Part shown: piece by piece, positions 24,621 to 34,625 of the stretch
Position numbering within the stretch: the stretch's first letter is position 1
Layout of the letters: every line of letters begins with the position of its first letter
Assembly: GCA_023055355.1 (NCBI GenBank)
Contig: JALJCS010000018.1
Location: forward strand, 1,116,001 to 1,180,000
Direction of reading: 5' to 3'
Origin: Agelaius tricolor
Taxonomy: Eukaryota; Chordata; Aves; Passeriformes; Icteridae
DNA: 64,000 nucleotides
Position numbers and translations under genes: made by a program
Notes under the pieces: generated by a model
The model's database searches: none
Told to the model about the DNA's origin: nothing
What the model saw: the letters and a program-made list of their open reading frames with translations, nothing else

Positions 24621-26413
24621 ACCTACAACCTGTCTTACTCAAGTCTTGCAACAGTGAGTGGAACAAGGCCTAAATATCTTTAAAATGCTTGGGTTGGACA
24701 GATTTTCAACACAGCTCAGCTCAAATTTCCCCTCTTCAGCAGGATCCACATGAAGTCAGAGCGCGGGGCCTGGGGCTGCCGGCTCAGCTCTCCAAAGGCT
24801 GCCCAGCATTTTTGGGAATCTCACCCCTTTCTCGTGTTCCTAGCTGAAAGATGAGCTGCTTGAAAAGCCCAGCTTTCCTTTTCTGTAAAAATAAGGCTCC
24901 CAACACACTGCTGATTCACACAGGCTTGGGAAAGCAGAAAGTGTCCAGCGCTCAGGCCTTCAAATGGCTCCTGAGAGAAGCAAACAAGGTCAGACCGTGT
25001 CCCTGCACTCCCCACCTCAGCAATATTCCTCATTTCACTAGGCCACAGCCTGCTCTCCCATCTTCACATGCTGGCTTCTAAAACTAGGCAATTTAATTCA
25101 AAATATTTAAAACTATTGAGAGAGAAAAGCTGCTACACCTCTTCAAGTGACAGCCCAGGAACAACCTGGGAGGTCACATTTAGCAACTTTACAGTAAATT
25201 ATTTCTGATTATAGTGAAAATAGTGGGGTCTACAAGTCCTCAGATCTACTCCTCATTTCAAATAGTGTGCACAACGAGAGCTGGATGCACACAGGCTGAA
25301 TTTTTTCTAGACTAAAATTTCTCTTTGTCATCATAATACTGTTAGTTCCCAACAGGCTTTTGAAGGAGAAAACTTAAGTACTGAAGATGGTTATTAACTA
25401 AGAGTTATATTCTTAGTTTTGAAAAAAATTATGGCCCTTATTTTTGAATTTTGTCATGTGTGATGGACCAAAACCAAATTTAAGAAGGGAGTGCAGGTGG
25501 ATTTTGACAAAATGGGTGACCTGAAGGGTAAAATTCTATCAAATGTGGAAAATTGTTTTTTGAAAAGTGACCTTTAAAATCCGAGAAACATTTTCTGATG
25601 AAATTTATTAACAACACTCCATTTAGAGTGCCTGAGTAATGCTCAGTGGTGTCTCAGCCACATATTTCCAGGATATCTTGCAGAGCTGTGTAGCTCTGGT
25701 GGCAGACCCTGTGCAGTTACCTGTGAAGAAGAAAGTTCCCCTGGCCCTGTCCCAGTGTCACAGCAGAGCAGCTCTCCAGGCTCCAGTGCCTGCCAGGACC
25801 AGGACTGAGCTGGAGCTGCCCTTTGGAATGATCTCCAGGGCCCAAAGGGTTTGGGAGAGCTTGGCTTGGCTCTCTGCTGTTCAAACGTGCTCATTACTGG
25901 CCTGGGGCATAATTACAGGAACCCTGGGAACGTGAGGGAAGGGACAAGTACAATCCTCTGTAAAATATGTCCCAGCTGGGGATGATATCATGGCCATTGA
26001 TCAGCCTGGGAGCCCTGCAGTCCCCATCCATTTACACACAGCAGCGAAAGGGAACAAGGCCTGCACTGAGCTGCCCTGGGAGGCACCTGCCAAGAATTTC
26101 TTCTTGTCTCAGGACACTGCCAAGCCTCTGCAGAGTTTTCTTAAAAGAAAAACCAATGAGCGACTTCTTTCCAAGGATACTGGAATACTTCATGCCCTTG
26201 GGTTTGCTGTGTCAGGAGCAGCTCCTGAGGTAGTTAAGAGCTGCTAAACAACTTCTTCAGGTGGGCAGACTGAGGCACAGAATGGCTCAAGTGTAGCACT
26301 TGAAACTGTCACCAGCCTAGGCAACTGCCTTTATGTACATTTATATTTAAAAAAAAAAAAACAAAACTGAGTGATGGGGTTTTCTTCTCCCATTTGTCCA
26401 ACTTACAGGTCCC
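24621..26413. other. Unique sequence, no gene recognised
   Basis: Non-repetitive. A 12-base A run near 26349-26360 precedes ordinary sequence. A line-up with antisense MIR near 26265 (GACTGAGGCACAGAATGGCT) is too short to call. Confidence 0.55.
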
Positions 26414-26488
26414 AGGCTGAGCTAAAGCCTCTCCAAACCTGTCCCAGCTCCTAGGCTGAGCTAAAGCCTCTCGAAACCTGTCCCCTCA
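26414..26488. repeat. 39-bp tandem duplication
   Basis: AGGCTGAGCTAAAGCCTCTC starts at 26414 and again at 26453. Both copies continue with AAACCTGTCCC and differ by only a few bases. This is a simple two-copy duplication. Confidence 0.9.
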
Positions 26489-26649
26489 GTGCAGCACATG
26501 CAGCCTCACGCTGCATTCCAGTCAATCAGCAGAAAATCCCACACTCCCTCCTGGATGTTCTCCCTCCCTTCTGGATTAGTCCCAAGCTCTGAGCACTCCA
26601 GTAGGCACTGACAGACAGCAGGAGATGATGTAGAGGTGCAGTCAGATCA

Positions 26650-27005
26650 CACTACGGAGAGCACAAATCTGTACAGCATAATGAGTCTTCTATTGCATAT
26701 ATCAGAGCTTTGAAACTTTTTCTAGTTAAATATATAGTCTGAAAGCGTTCAGCGTATATCATCTCATTGGAACAACAGGCTTCCATTGTTCCGGTGGCAT
26801 AAATCTTTCCCAGGCTCCTAACAGCACCTGATTGCCACGGCTCCAGGCTGATAGAGTGTGGCACGAGGAGAGGAGGGTTTGTACATGGAAATCGACTTAC
26901 ACTGGAAGAACAAATTTTGCATTGTTCTGTACCTGCAAGTCACACGTCTCCACGCTGCCCAATGAACTCTTGCACGGGTTGCGGCGAGAGGAAATAGCTC
27001 AGTAA
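26650..27005. promoter_or_regulatory. Candidate conserved element with retained CpGs and paired SOX-like sites
   Basis: Unlike its neighbours, this repeat-free block keeps many CpG dinucleotides while not being GC-rich overall (for example GCGTTCAGCGTATATC near 26745 and GCACGGGTTGCGGCGAGAGG near 26971). It contains an inverted pair GGAACAA (26769-26775) and TTGTTCC (26786-26792) with a 10-base spacer, each holding the SOX-type core ACAA/TTGT. No convincing exon was found: the minus-strand frame reaching 27165 has no recognised content. A role as enhancer, promoter or 5' non-coding exon is inference. Confidence 0.3.
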
Positions 27006-27698
27006 TCAGGTGTGCATTGCCTGGGGCTCTGCTGGGGTGACCTGCAGCTCTGGGGCACCACAGCCCTGCTGGACCAGCACAGCCCAGCAGTGGCAGCACA
27101 GAGCACAGTGGCCCCCCGGATCCAGGAGGGTTTGGGGGTGCTGCAGCCCCACACAGCTCTGCCACTCCCTGGGGAACAAGACCCGTCCCCTACACCCTGC
27201 AACCCCAAAAAGGATTCACTGGTGCTCTCTCTCAGCTCTGTGAGTGAGAGTAGGACACTTCCTCAGGGGAATCGAGGATCATTTACAACTCGTGGTCCTG
27301 TGTCAGGATGAGCAGCAAACACGGGTAGGCACTTAGTGGCTGCCAGGTGGAAGATATTTGCTTGGCAGGAAATGTCCACATTTCATCTTAGCTGGATGAA
27401 GCTCCACAGCTGGCTGGAGACAGCTGCTGCTCTGGGGCCCAGAGGAGCTTGGTATTAGGCCCTCTAAAGGCAGTGGTCCCAGCTAGGCAACCTACTGCTC
27501 TACCTTCTGCCCTCTTAGTGAAAAGGACCTGCTCCTGCATCACAACAGGCTGCCTGGAGCTGGTGGATGCTGGATAGAAGTGTTTCTATCCTAAAACAAG
27601 ACATGCTCGACCTCCTTCATTGTCAGCTTTGTTTCCATTCTCATACCTGTCCCTGGTCACTTTTCCCTGCAGCTGTCTTCCCAGTCTCCTTTTTGGGA
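27006..27698. other. Unique sequence, no gene recognised
   Basis: GC-richer DNA with overlapping short open frames on both strands. None recognised. Confidence 0.55.
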
Positions 27699-27699
27699 A

Positions 27700-27915
27700 T
27701 ACATTGCTCCCTGGCAGGGTGGGCAGCCCTGGCACAGGGTGCCCAGAGCAGCTGGGGCTGCCCCTGGATCCCTGGCAGTGCCCAAGGCCAGGTTGGACAC
27801 TGGGGCTGGGAGCAGCCTGGGACAGTGGGAGGTGTCCCTGCCATGGCAGGGGTGGCACTGGGTGAGGTTTGAGGTTCCTTCAGCCCAAACCAGTCTGGGA
27901 TTCTGTGATAACAAT
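27700..27915 (+). mobile_element. CR1 LINE 3'-end fragment with terminal octamer
   Basis: Sense CR1 tail. It contains GGCACAGGGTGCCCAGAGCA, then GCCCCTGGATCCCTGGCAGT and GCCCAAGGCCAGGTTGGACA, then the GGGACAGTGGGAGGTGTCCC block, and ends at GATTCTGTGATAACAATCAC, where ATTCTGTG is the octamer that primes CR1 insertion. Truncated at the 5' end. Confidence 0.92.
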
Positions 27916-28814
27916 CACACCATGACCATCCATACCCCTCCACATGAACACCCAGTTTTCTCAGGGATCTTGTGACAGGTCTCAAAAGCACAAGAGAGAG
28001 ATTGCAGCACCTGTTAAATGTTTGGGACATTTTATAAAGCCATCCCTGCATGAGAGGTGCTGCTCCAGGGGCCCCCCTGGCTCAGGTGCTGTCAGTGCCA
28101 ATCCCTTTGCCTGGAGTGCCCCCAGGAGGGGCCTGGCACAGCACACACGAGGTGGCCAGAGGTCACCTCAAGGGCAGGATGCTCTCATATTCCCTTGAGG
28201 ATGGAGCAGATGGAGTGCTATGAAGATGCTCTCTAGGGCTCTCCTGCAGCAAGCAATTGACAAATTCAGCCTCAGAGGCATTCCCAAGGATGAGGTGAGT
28301 GCAGCCACAAAGGCTGGTTCATGAAGGGGAGATAAAATACACTGTAAAAATATTCCCATTCTAGCTGGAAATGGGATTGAAGCCCTTCTGCACTTACCCT
28401 GCAGCCTGCCCTTACCTCTGAGGAGCACGGGCAGGGAGATGCCCAGAATGCAGAGAGGGCAATTCCCAGGGACGGTGGGAAATGACTCAGTGACTGCTGG
28501 AGGAGTGCATGAAATACTGGCTGTGCTCTCACCTCCTACCACACAGGCAGAGAATTCCTATCAGCACACAGAGGCTATAGGGTTACATTTTCTCATCAGA
28601 GCCCAGACAAACAGCACAGATTGCAGGCACTGCACTGCCTGGCCTGCAGCATGCATGGCTGTGTTCTGCTGCCACTCAGCTGCGCTGAAATTTGAAAACA
28701 AGAGGTCATGACCTACAGCCTTGCCAGAGTAGGAGCCAGAGTACAACCATCATCTCCCTGGCTTACAAGCAGCCTGGGATAAGGAGCAAACTGCAAATAA
28801 ATCTATTTCTGGAT
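27916..28814. other. Unique sequence, no gene recognised
   Basis: Non-repetitive sequence between two CR1 pieces. Short open frames only. Confidence 0.55.
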
Positions 28815-29145
28815 CAGGAATGGTGTGGCCAGCAGGAGCAGGGCAGGGATTCTTCCCCTGTGCTCAGCACTGCTTGGGCAGCACCTCGAGTGCTGTGTCC
28901 AGTTCTGGGCCCTCCAATTTGGGAAGGCCATGGAGGGGCTGGAGCATGTCCAGAGAAGGGCAACAAGGCTGGAGAGGGGTCTGGAGCACAGGTCCTGTGA
29001 GGAGGGGCTGAGGGAGCTGGGGTTGTTTATCCCGGAGAAGAGGAGGCTCAGGGGAGACCTCATCACTCTCTGCAACTCCTGACAGGAGGGTGCAGCCAGG
29101 TGGGGCTGGGAATAGGGACAGGATGAGAGGACATCAGGAAGAATT
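28815..29145 (+). mobile_element. CR1 LINE fragment with reverse transcriptase C-terminal remnant
   Basis: The frame from 28825 to 29082 translates through [29 protein letters not shown] and [19 protein letters not shown], then GDLI. These match the conserved C-terminal end of CR1 ORF2 (HLEYCVQFWAP ... [20 protein letters not shown]). The frame stops shortly after GDLI, before the normal end. About 60 bases of further CR1 3' sequence follow (GGAGGGTGCAGCCAGGTGGG and beyond). No catalytic reverse transcriptase motif is present because the element is 5'-truncated; it is inactive. Confidence 0.88.
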
Positions 29146-30695
29146 AGTAGAAAGTTTTTACTTAAGATAATCAGTAAAAGCACTGTACAAGTTTATAATT
29201 CCCAATGAAGCAGTTTATCTCATCTGAATAGTGTTTTCTTAATGAACAACTTTTAGACCTTTCAGTAGATTTTAATTTCAGTGAATGCTACAGTGATATT
29301 AAAATCTGCGTGTTGTATAATGCTTTGCAACAGATTTTGAGGGTTATGGGAACCCTCAAATGTACACTTCTTGAACCCTCCCCAATGTACACTTCTTTGA
29401 TGTGTGTGACAAGGATGGCAATACAATTTTAGCACACAAAAGGACAGTGGGATTAAACTGACTCTATTTGAAAGTACATCAAGATCCTTAGGAGAATGTA
29501 CCAGGATAAGAGGGGCTAAATGTTAATATCCAGAAACTGTCATATGATAAGGTCAATATATTGTTAGCTAATGAAATACAGACTTAATGTATCTCCTGTT
29601 GGCTATGGAGCAGGCAGGATGTCAGCCTATTTTATTAGCTTAATGAGAATTTGAAAATAAAGATATGAGAGAAGGTGGCCAGACCAACAAATGCTTTTTA
29701 ATTACTCCAAAAGGGATGATCTGTTAATTTAAATTCTCAGCTCCAGACACCAACATGACCAGTGCTGAGACATCTTCACAGACTTTGGCACCCTTCCTTT
29801 AGTGAATAACAGCCACGAACATTCAAAGGTTTAAAATAGCGAAATTTCTGATTTTATTAAACATAAAATAGGCATCACATTGCACACATTTTCCAGTCTC
29901 CTGGGTCCCTGAGGCACTGATTAGACTATTCCTTCAGGAAGCATCCAGGAAAGCCAGAAGAAGGCCTTAAATAAAGGTTTTGATCCATGTTTCCAGCATA
30001 GAGCCTAACTGATGTGTCCTCATTTGAATGAGAAAAGGAGCTCTGTAGGAATTCAGATCTCTAATGCTGAGAGGAAATAATGCTCTTAGTCATGACTCAT
30101 TGGAGAAAAATAAGTCTCATTTGTTGCATTTAGGTTCTTGTTTACTTTCTATCCTGTTAATGGCTGTTTGCCACCGCTGTCCCCTCCACTTCCATATATT
30201 TGTTCTTCCCACACCTACCTGGGGTGCACAGTGATTCCCCACAAACACTCTCACTCATTATTTCCTTCTGCTATGCCTTAAACATCTCCTGTGCACGCTC
30301 AGGCCTTCCCTTTGGCTTTGAGGTGGTTCCCAGGTATAACTGAAGGAAAGAAAAATTGCTAAATATCCCTGTCTTCAGATTTCTTCCTTCCTTCTCTTAT
30401 TTCTCCCTACGTCTTGTTTGCAATTTGCCTTGACTTCCCTGCTTTTGCTCTGTCCTGGGAGCTGGCACATAGATATTTTCCTTCAGAATGCTGAAATCAA
30501 AGGTTTTTACCAGCAGCTTTCCCCCTGGACCAATGTGGATATCAAAGAGCAGTGTTTGTATGCATGCTGCAAACCAAACCCCAAAGACCTCCAGCCTTTG
30601 CTGACACTCACAGATGATATTGCTGCTGCAAGACTGACTGGTGTGGATGCACTCTGCAGCACCTTGATTGCCACAGAGTCTGTGTCCACCAGGCT
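29146..30695. other. AT-rich unique sequence
   Basis: Largely AT-rich and open-frame-poor between 29.15 and 30.35 kb. It has homeodomain-type cores and a run of clean sequence at about 29560-29730 that could be conserved non-coding DNA. The minus-strand frame 30397-31356 spans the end of this stretch; it starts at TTG, and its first ATG shortens it to about 246 codons. Confidence 0.45.
29336..29399. repeat. 10-bp hairpin joined to a two-copy tandem repeat
   Basis: TTTGAGGGTT (29336-29345) and AACCCTCAAA (29351-29360) are exact inverted arms around ATGGG. The right arm also begins a direct repeat: AACCCTC plus a block containing AATGTACACTTCTT occurs at 29351-29373 and again, slightly longer, at 29374-29399. 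Confidence 0.85.
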
Positions 30696-30699
30696 TAAA

Positions 30700-30761
30700 G
30701 TGTCTCTGGAGATGTGTTTCCTTCTCCATTGTGTCTCTGGAGATGTGTTTCCTTCTCCATT
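30700..30761. repeat. 31-bp tandem duplication
   Basis: GTGTCTCTGGAGATGTGTTT followed by CCTTCTCCATT occurs at 30700 and again at 30731. The two copies are identical as read, which suggests recent origin. Confidence 0.95.
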
Positions 30762-32000
30762 GCTTACTCAGGGGGTCACACATTCCCACAAGGCAGCTCA
30801 GAGACTGAGGTATTTCAGGGAGACAGAAAGAATTCAGGTGTGAGTATCTGACCCAACAATTCCATGTCAACAAAACACTCACTGAATCAACAAATCCCTC
30901 ACCTGGACTGATGTAGTCATTGTCCTTTGAATTAACTGACACCCAGAACAACATGGGCTGCCCACAGCCTGCCAAATCCTGATGGACCAAACCTAAAATA
31001 TCTGGTTTTGGCTGTAGTTCTGAGAATTCAGGAGATGAAGACCCTGCTGTGAGAAGGGGGAAATCAACCTGTTTAACCTGCCTGGGTCCCTTCATGGGCA
31101 GGTGCCTCACAAGTTTCACATCAGCTGGAACTGTGAACATCCCCCAGAATCCCAGCACAAACCACCCAAAACGGGTCCTGCTGCTCCAGCTTTCCCACAG
31201 GCTGCACCTGTGTCCCTCACCACTGCCCAGGGATCCTCCTGGTGGCTGCACCAACCCCTTCCAGGCCCTCCAGCCTCTGCAAACACATGCAGAACACCAG
31301 GGTAAGTAATGAGATGCAAATGTATTCCTCCAGAGGTTGATCCAAAGCCCAGTCAAGTCAATTATTATTAATGTAATTAGTACTGTATGAGCAGTTCAAG
31401 GCATAATTCAAGTCAGGCCTCCTTCCAGGCAGGCTGTGGATATGTGCAGAGCAGAATGAAAGGGTTCACAAGCTAACTGAGTGTGACAGACAAAAAGAAA
31501 GAGAGGAAGGAGATGTGAGGTGATATAAAAAGAGCAGATAATCTGCCACAGAAACCCAATCTTAATCCTGGGCTTTGTCTGGCAAACCATGCAGCCTTCA
31601 GTGGGAATTTCCAATAGCAGTTACATCAGCAGTGTGTTCATTAAACAGTATTTTGAACCTTTATTTGTCATGAATTTTCTATCTCCTTACATTTTTATTC
31701 ATTTCCCCCTGCGTTGGGCTGGCATGAGCATGCTGTTTATTTCTCTAGCAGGGACTGTGTACTGGGGGTCATTGGAGCCAAGTCAATAACATGACCCTGG
31801 AGCTGCAGGCATGAATGAAGGGCTGAACAAAACCCACCATGAGCTTTGCTTTCTTCTGTACCAGTAATTAAAAATGCCTGACTCACACTGAGCACTGTGG
31901 AACTGGTTTGCTCGAGTGTCACGTCCAGATGCCAACCCACGAGCCCCTCGCTGTTCACTGGCACTCACCCAAAAGCTCTTTTTTTCCCTCTTTTTCACTC
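30762..32000. other. Unique sequence, no gene recognised
   Basis: Non-repetitive. A donor-like GGTAAGTAA occurs near 31303 and a TATA-like TATAAAAAG at 31524, but no exon can be built around either. Confidence 0.5.
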
Positions 32001-32029
32001 TCTTTTTTTTTTTTTTTCCTTTTCCCCAG
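31978..32029 (+). promoter_or_regulatory. Polypyrimidine tract ending in AG (3' splice-site-like)
   Basis: About 50 bases of nearly pure T/C, including a 15-base T run, end in TTTTCCCCAG at 32029. This is the form of a strong 3' splice site. The sequence downstream stays open in at least two frames for over 1 kb because of the CTG-rich minisatellite. No matching donor, branch site or recognised protein supports an exon, so a simple low-complexity tract is equally likely. Confidence 0.25.
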
Positions 32030-32189
32030 TCCAGAAGGGAGAGTTTCCACGGATGGAGGGAGGGGCTGGGGAGAAGCGGGCACAGGGAGGGCGGCTGGCC
32101 AGGATGCAGAGCTGCTCCTGCTCCTGGCTGTGCTGGGCACCCTCTGCCCGGGCTGCAGCCCAGCTGGTGCAGCGAGAGCAGCCTCTGCT

Positions 32190-32925
32190 GCTGCATCCAG
32201 AGCCCCTTTACTGCTGCATCCAGAGCCCCTTTACTGCTGCAGCCAGAGCCCCTTTACTGCTGCAGCCAGAGTCCCTCTGCTCCTGCACCCAGAGCCCCTC
32301 TGCTGCTGCACCCAGAGCCCCTGTGCTGCCCCAGCCAGAGCCCCTGTGCTGCACCCAGAGCCCCTGTGCTGCTGCACCCAGAGCCCCTGTGCTGCCCCAG
32401 CCAGAGCCCCCGTGCTGCTGCTGCTGCACCCAGAGCCCCTCTGCTGCCCCAGCCAGAGCCCCTGTGCTGCTGCTGCTGCACCCAGAGCCCCTGTGCTGCA
32501 CCCAGAGCCCCTCTGCTGCCCTAGCCAGAGCCCCTGTGCTGCAGCCAGAGCCCCTGTGCTGCCCCAGCCAGAGCCCCTCTGCTGCTGCACCCAGAGCCCC
32601 TGTGCTGCCCCAGCCAGAGCCCCTCTGCTGCTGCAGCCAGAGCCCCTGTGCTGCACCCAGAGCCCCTGTGCTGCTGCACCCAGAGCCCCTGTGCTGCTGC
32701 CCCCAGAGCCCCTGTGCTGCTGCCCCCAGAGCCCCTCTGCTGCTGCAGCTGCACCCAGAGCCCCTGTGCTGCAGCCAGAGCCCCTGTGCTGCCCCAGCCA
32801 GAGCCACTGTGCTGCTGCTCTCCCCTCTGGCAGCAGCCAGAGCCCCTGTGCTGCCCCAGCCAGAGCCCCTGTGCTGCCCCAGCCAGAGCCACTGTGCTGC
32901 TGCTCTCCCCCCTGGCAGCAGCCCC
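32190..32925. repeat. CCAGAGCCCCTGTGCTG minisatellite, about 30 units, CTG-rich
   Basis: Units share CCAGAGCCCCTGTGCTG (or TTTACTG/TCTGCTG) and end in GCAC, GCAG or CCCCAG. Lengths step by 3 (20, 23, 26, 29 bp) through gain or loss of CTG triplets, with up to four CTG in a row near 32415. I counted 30 AGAGCC/AGAGTC cores. Near the right end an 85-bp block (from 32796 and again from 32881) is duplicated, including a TGCTGCTGCTCTCCCC interruption. All three plus frames are stop-free across much of it, giving open frames of 202-442 codons that are repeat artefacts unless transcription is shown. Confidence 0.96.
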
Positions 32926-34028
32926 TTGCCCCGCAGCCCCTCCCGAGCTCTCAGGGATGCTGCAGTACCCGGGCTCTCTGCAGCCGCTCCCCGCTCTGCC
33001 AGCACCGCCCGAGCTCCCGGGGCCGATGGAGCGAGGGGGAAGCCAGGCCGCCTCCTGCAGGGACTCTGCTCACCTGCTGCACCTCAGCAGCGCTGGGGAA
33101 AGGCAGGACAATCTCCTTGTTCCATAATCCGCTGTCTGCCGGAGCTGGGGATACAAGGCTGCACCAGAGCCCTTGGCACTGGCATGGGTTTATCTGGAAA
33201 TATTTGTAACTGCCCTTGCTATTAGAGCACATGAATGCAATTACAATATTCCAGCAGAAATCAGCTGAGTATGTGGTAAAGCAGGGGAACATACACGGGA
33301 ACGTGTGTAAGATAATCTTCCTGGCATGCACATGCAAGGGCACTGGGATTCCTTCCAGTATCCAGAATCCAGCAGCTCCCCACACTCCCTGCTGCTCCTG
33401 GAGAGGGGAGCACAGCCTGCCTGGCTGTGGAGGCCACCAGGTCACCCCTGGAGTGGCCAGGCAGCCACATCGGGAAGCTACGGAGAGCAGAGGTGCTGAG
33501 ATCTTTGTAGCTGGAAAAGGCAAGTCAACATGCAAATCGTGGTTAAAACATCTTTATTAGCAGCATTTTAATCACTTGCAAAATCTGGACCAGGATCAAA
33601 CCAAACATAAGGCAGCAGCTGCTGTAAACAGCCGTTGTTGAAATGGAAAAATGATTGGTGCTGAGGGAAGGATGTCAGGAGTAATGAGCCTGCCTTGGCT
33701 GCCCGGGCACCTCGGCGCTGTCCTGCCCTGAAACCCCTCCTGGGGCAGGGATCCCCAGAGCTGCTACCTCCCTGCCGACCCCAGTGACCATCCCTGGCCA
33801 TATTTACAGCACCAAGGGCTTCTTCAGACTCTGCTTGGAGAAGGGAAAAATTCCACTGGTGCAGGAGCCTCTCTTTTGCTGTCACACACTGGAGGATAAT
33901 GATGAAAATCATTTTAACTGCTACACAATTAGGGAAAAGTAATTATCCACCAAAACTTGCACTGAAACAAGGTGTGTATCAGTCATATTTTGGCTCTGGT
34001 ATTAATTACATTTTCTTCTCCTCTGCTG
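32926..34028. other. Unique sequence, no gene recognised
   Basis: CpG-containing and GC-rich from 32.93 to 33.06 kb, then ordinary. The minus-strand frame 32951-33535 is unrecognised. Confidence 0.5.
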
Positions 34029-34030
34029 CA

Positions 34031-34625
34031 GGAAGGGACCTGGGGATCCTGGTCCATGGCCAGTTCAACATGAGTCAGCAGTGCCCTGGAGCCAGGAGGG
34101 ACATCCCTGTCCTGGGACATCAGGGGCAAGGGAGGGATTGTCCAGCTCTGCTCTGGGCTGGGGCAGCCTCACCTCCAGTGCTGGGGCAGTTTGGGTGCCA
34201 AAATATAAAGAAACATTAGAGAGTGTCCAAAGGATGGGCATGAGGATGGGGAAGGGTCTGGGGAGGAGCAGCTGAGGGGACTTGGTTTGTTCAGCTGGAG
34301 GAGACTGAGGGGAAACCTCATTGTGGTCTTCAACATCCTCCTGAGGGGCAGCTCTGATCTCTTCACTCTCCTGGCCAGCAGCATGATCCAGGGAGTGGCT
34401 GGGGCTGGGCCAGGGCAGGGCCAGGCTGGATTTTGGGAGAAGTTTCTCCCCCCAGAGGGTGCTGGGCACTGCCCAGGCTGCCCAGGGAATGGGCACGGCC
34501 CCGAGGCTGCCAGAGCTCCAGGAGCCTTTGGACAGCAGGGATGCACAGGGGGGATTGCTGGGGGGTCTGGGCAGGACCACAGCTCTCACTGTGACACCTC
34601 AGTCCTTCCCACAGCAGAGAGCTTC
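34031..34625 (+). mobile_element. CR1 LINE fragment, reverse transcriptase C-terminus to 3' UTR
   Basis: Translation shows RDLGILVHGQFNMSQQC starting near 34034, which matches the CR1 ORF2 C-terminal segment (RDLGVLVHxQLxMSQQC). After a stop and a frame change, LRGNLIVVFNIL follows near 34310, matching RLRGDLIAVFNFL. The remaining 250 bases follow the CR1 3' region (CAGGCTGCCCAGGGAATGGG block) and decay near 34620 without a clear octamer. This is the longest CR1 copy in the window, and its sequence differs from the 27.7/58.4-kb type. Frameshifts and stops make it inactive. Confidence 0.85.

Noticed and set aside
26255..26320. Possible third MIR relic, antisense
   Set aside because: Only about 20 bases (GACTGAGGCACAGAATGGCT) line up, too few to call.
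31897..33225. Plus-strand open frames of 433 and 442 codons with Ser/Pro/Cys-rich repeats
   Set aside because: They overlap in different frames over the CTG-rich minisatellite. No splice donor or recognised protein supports them.
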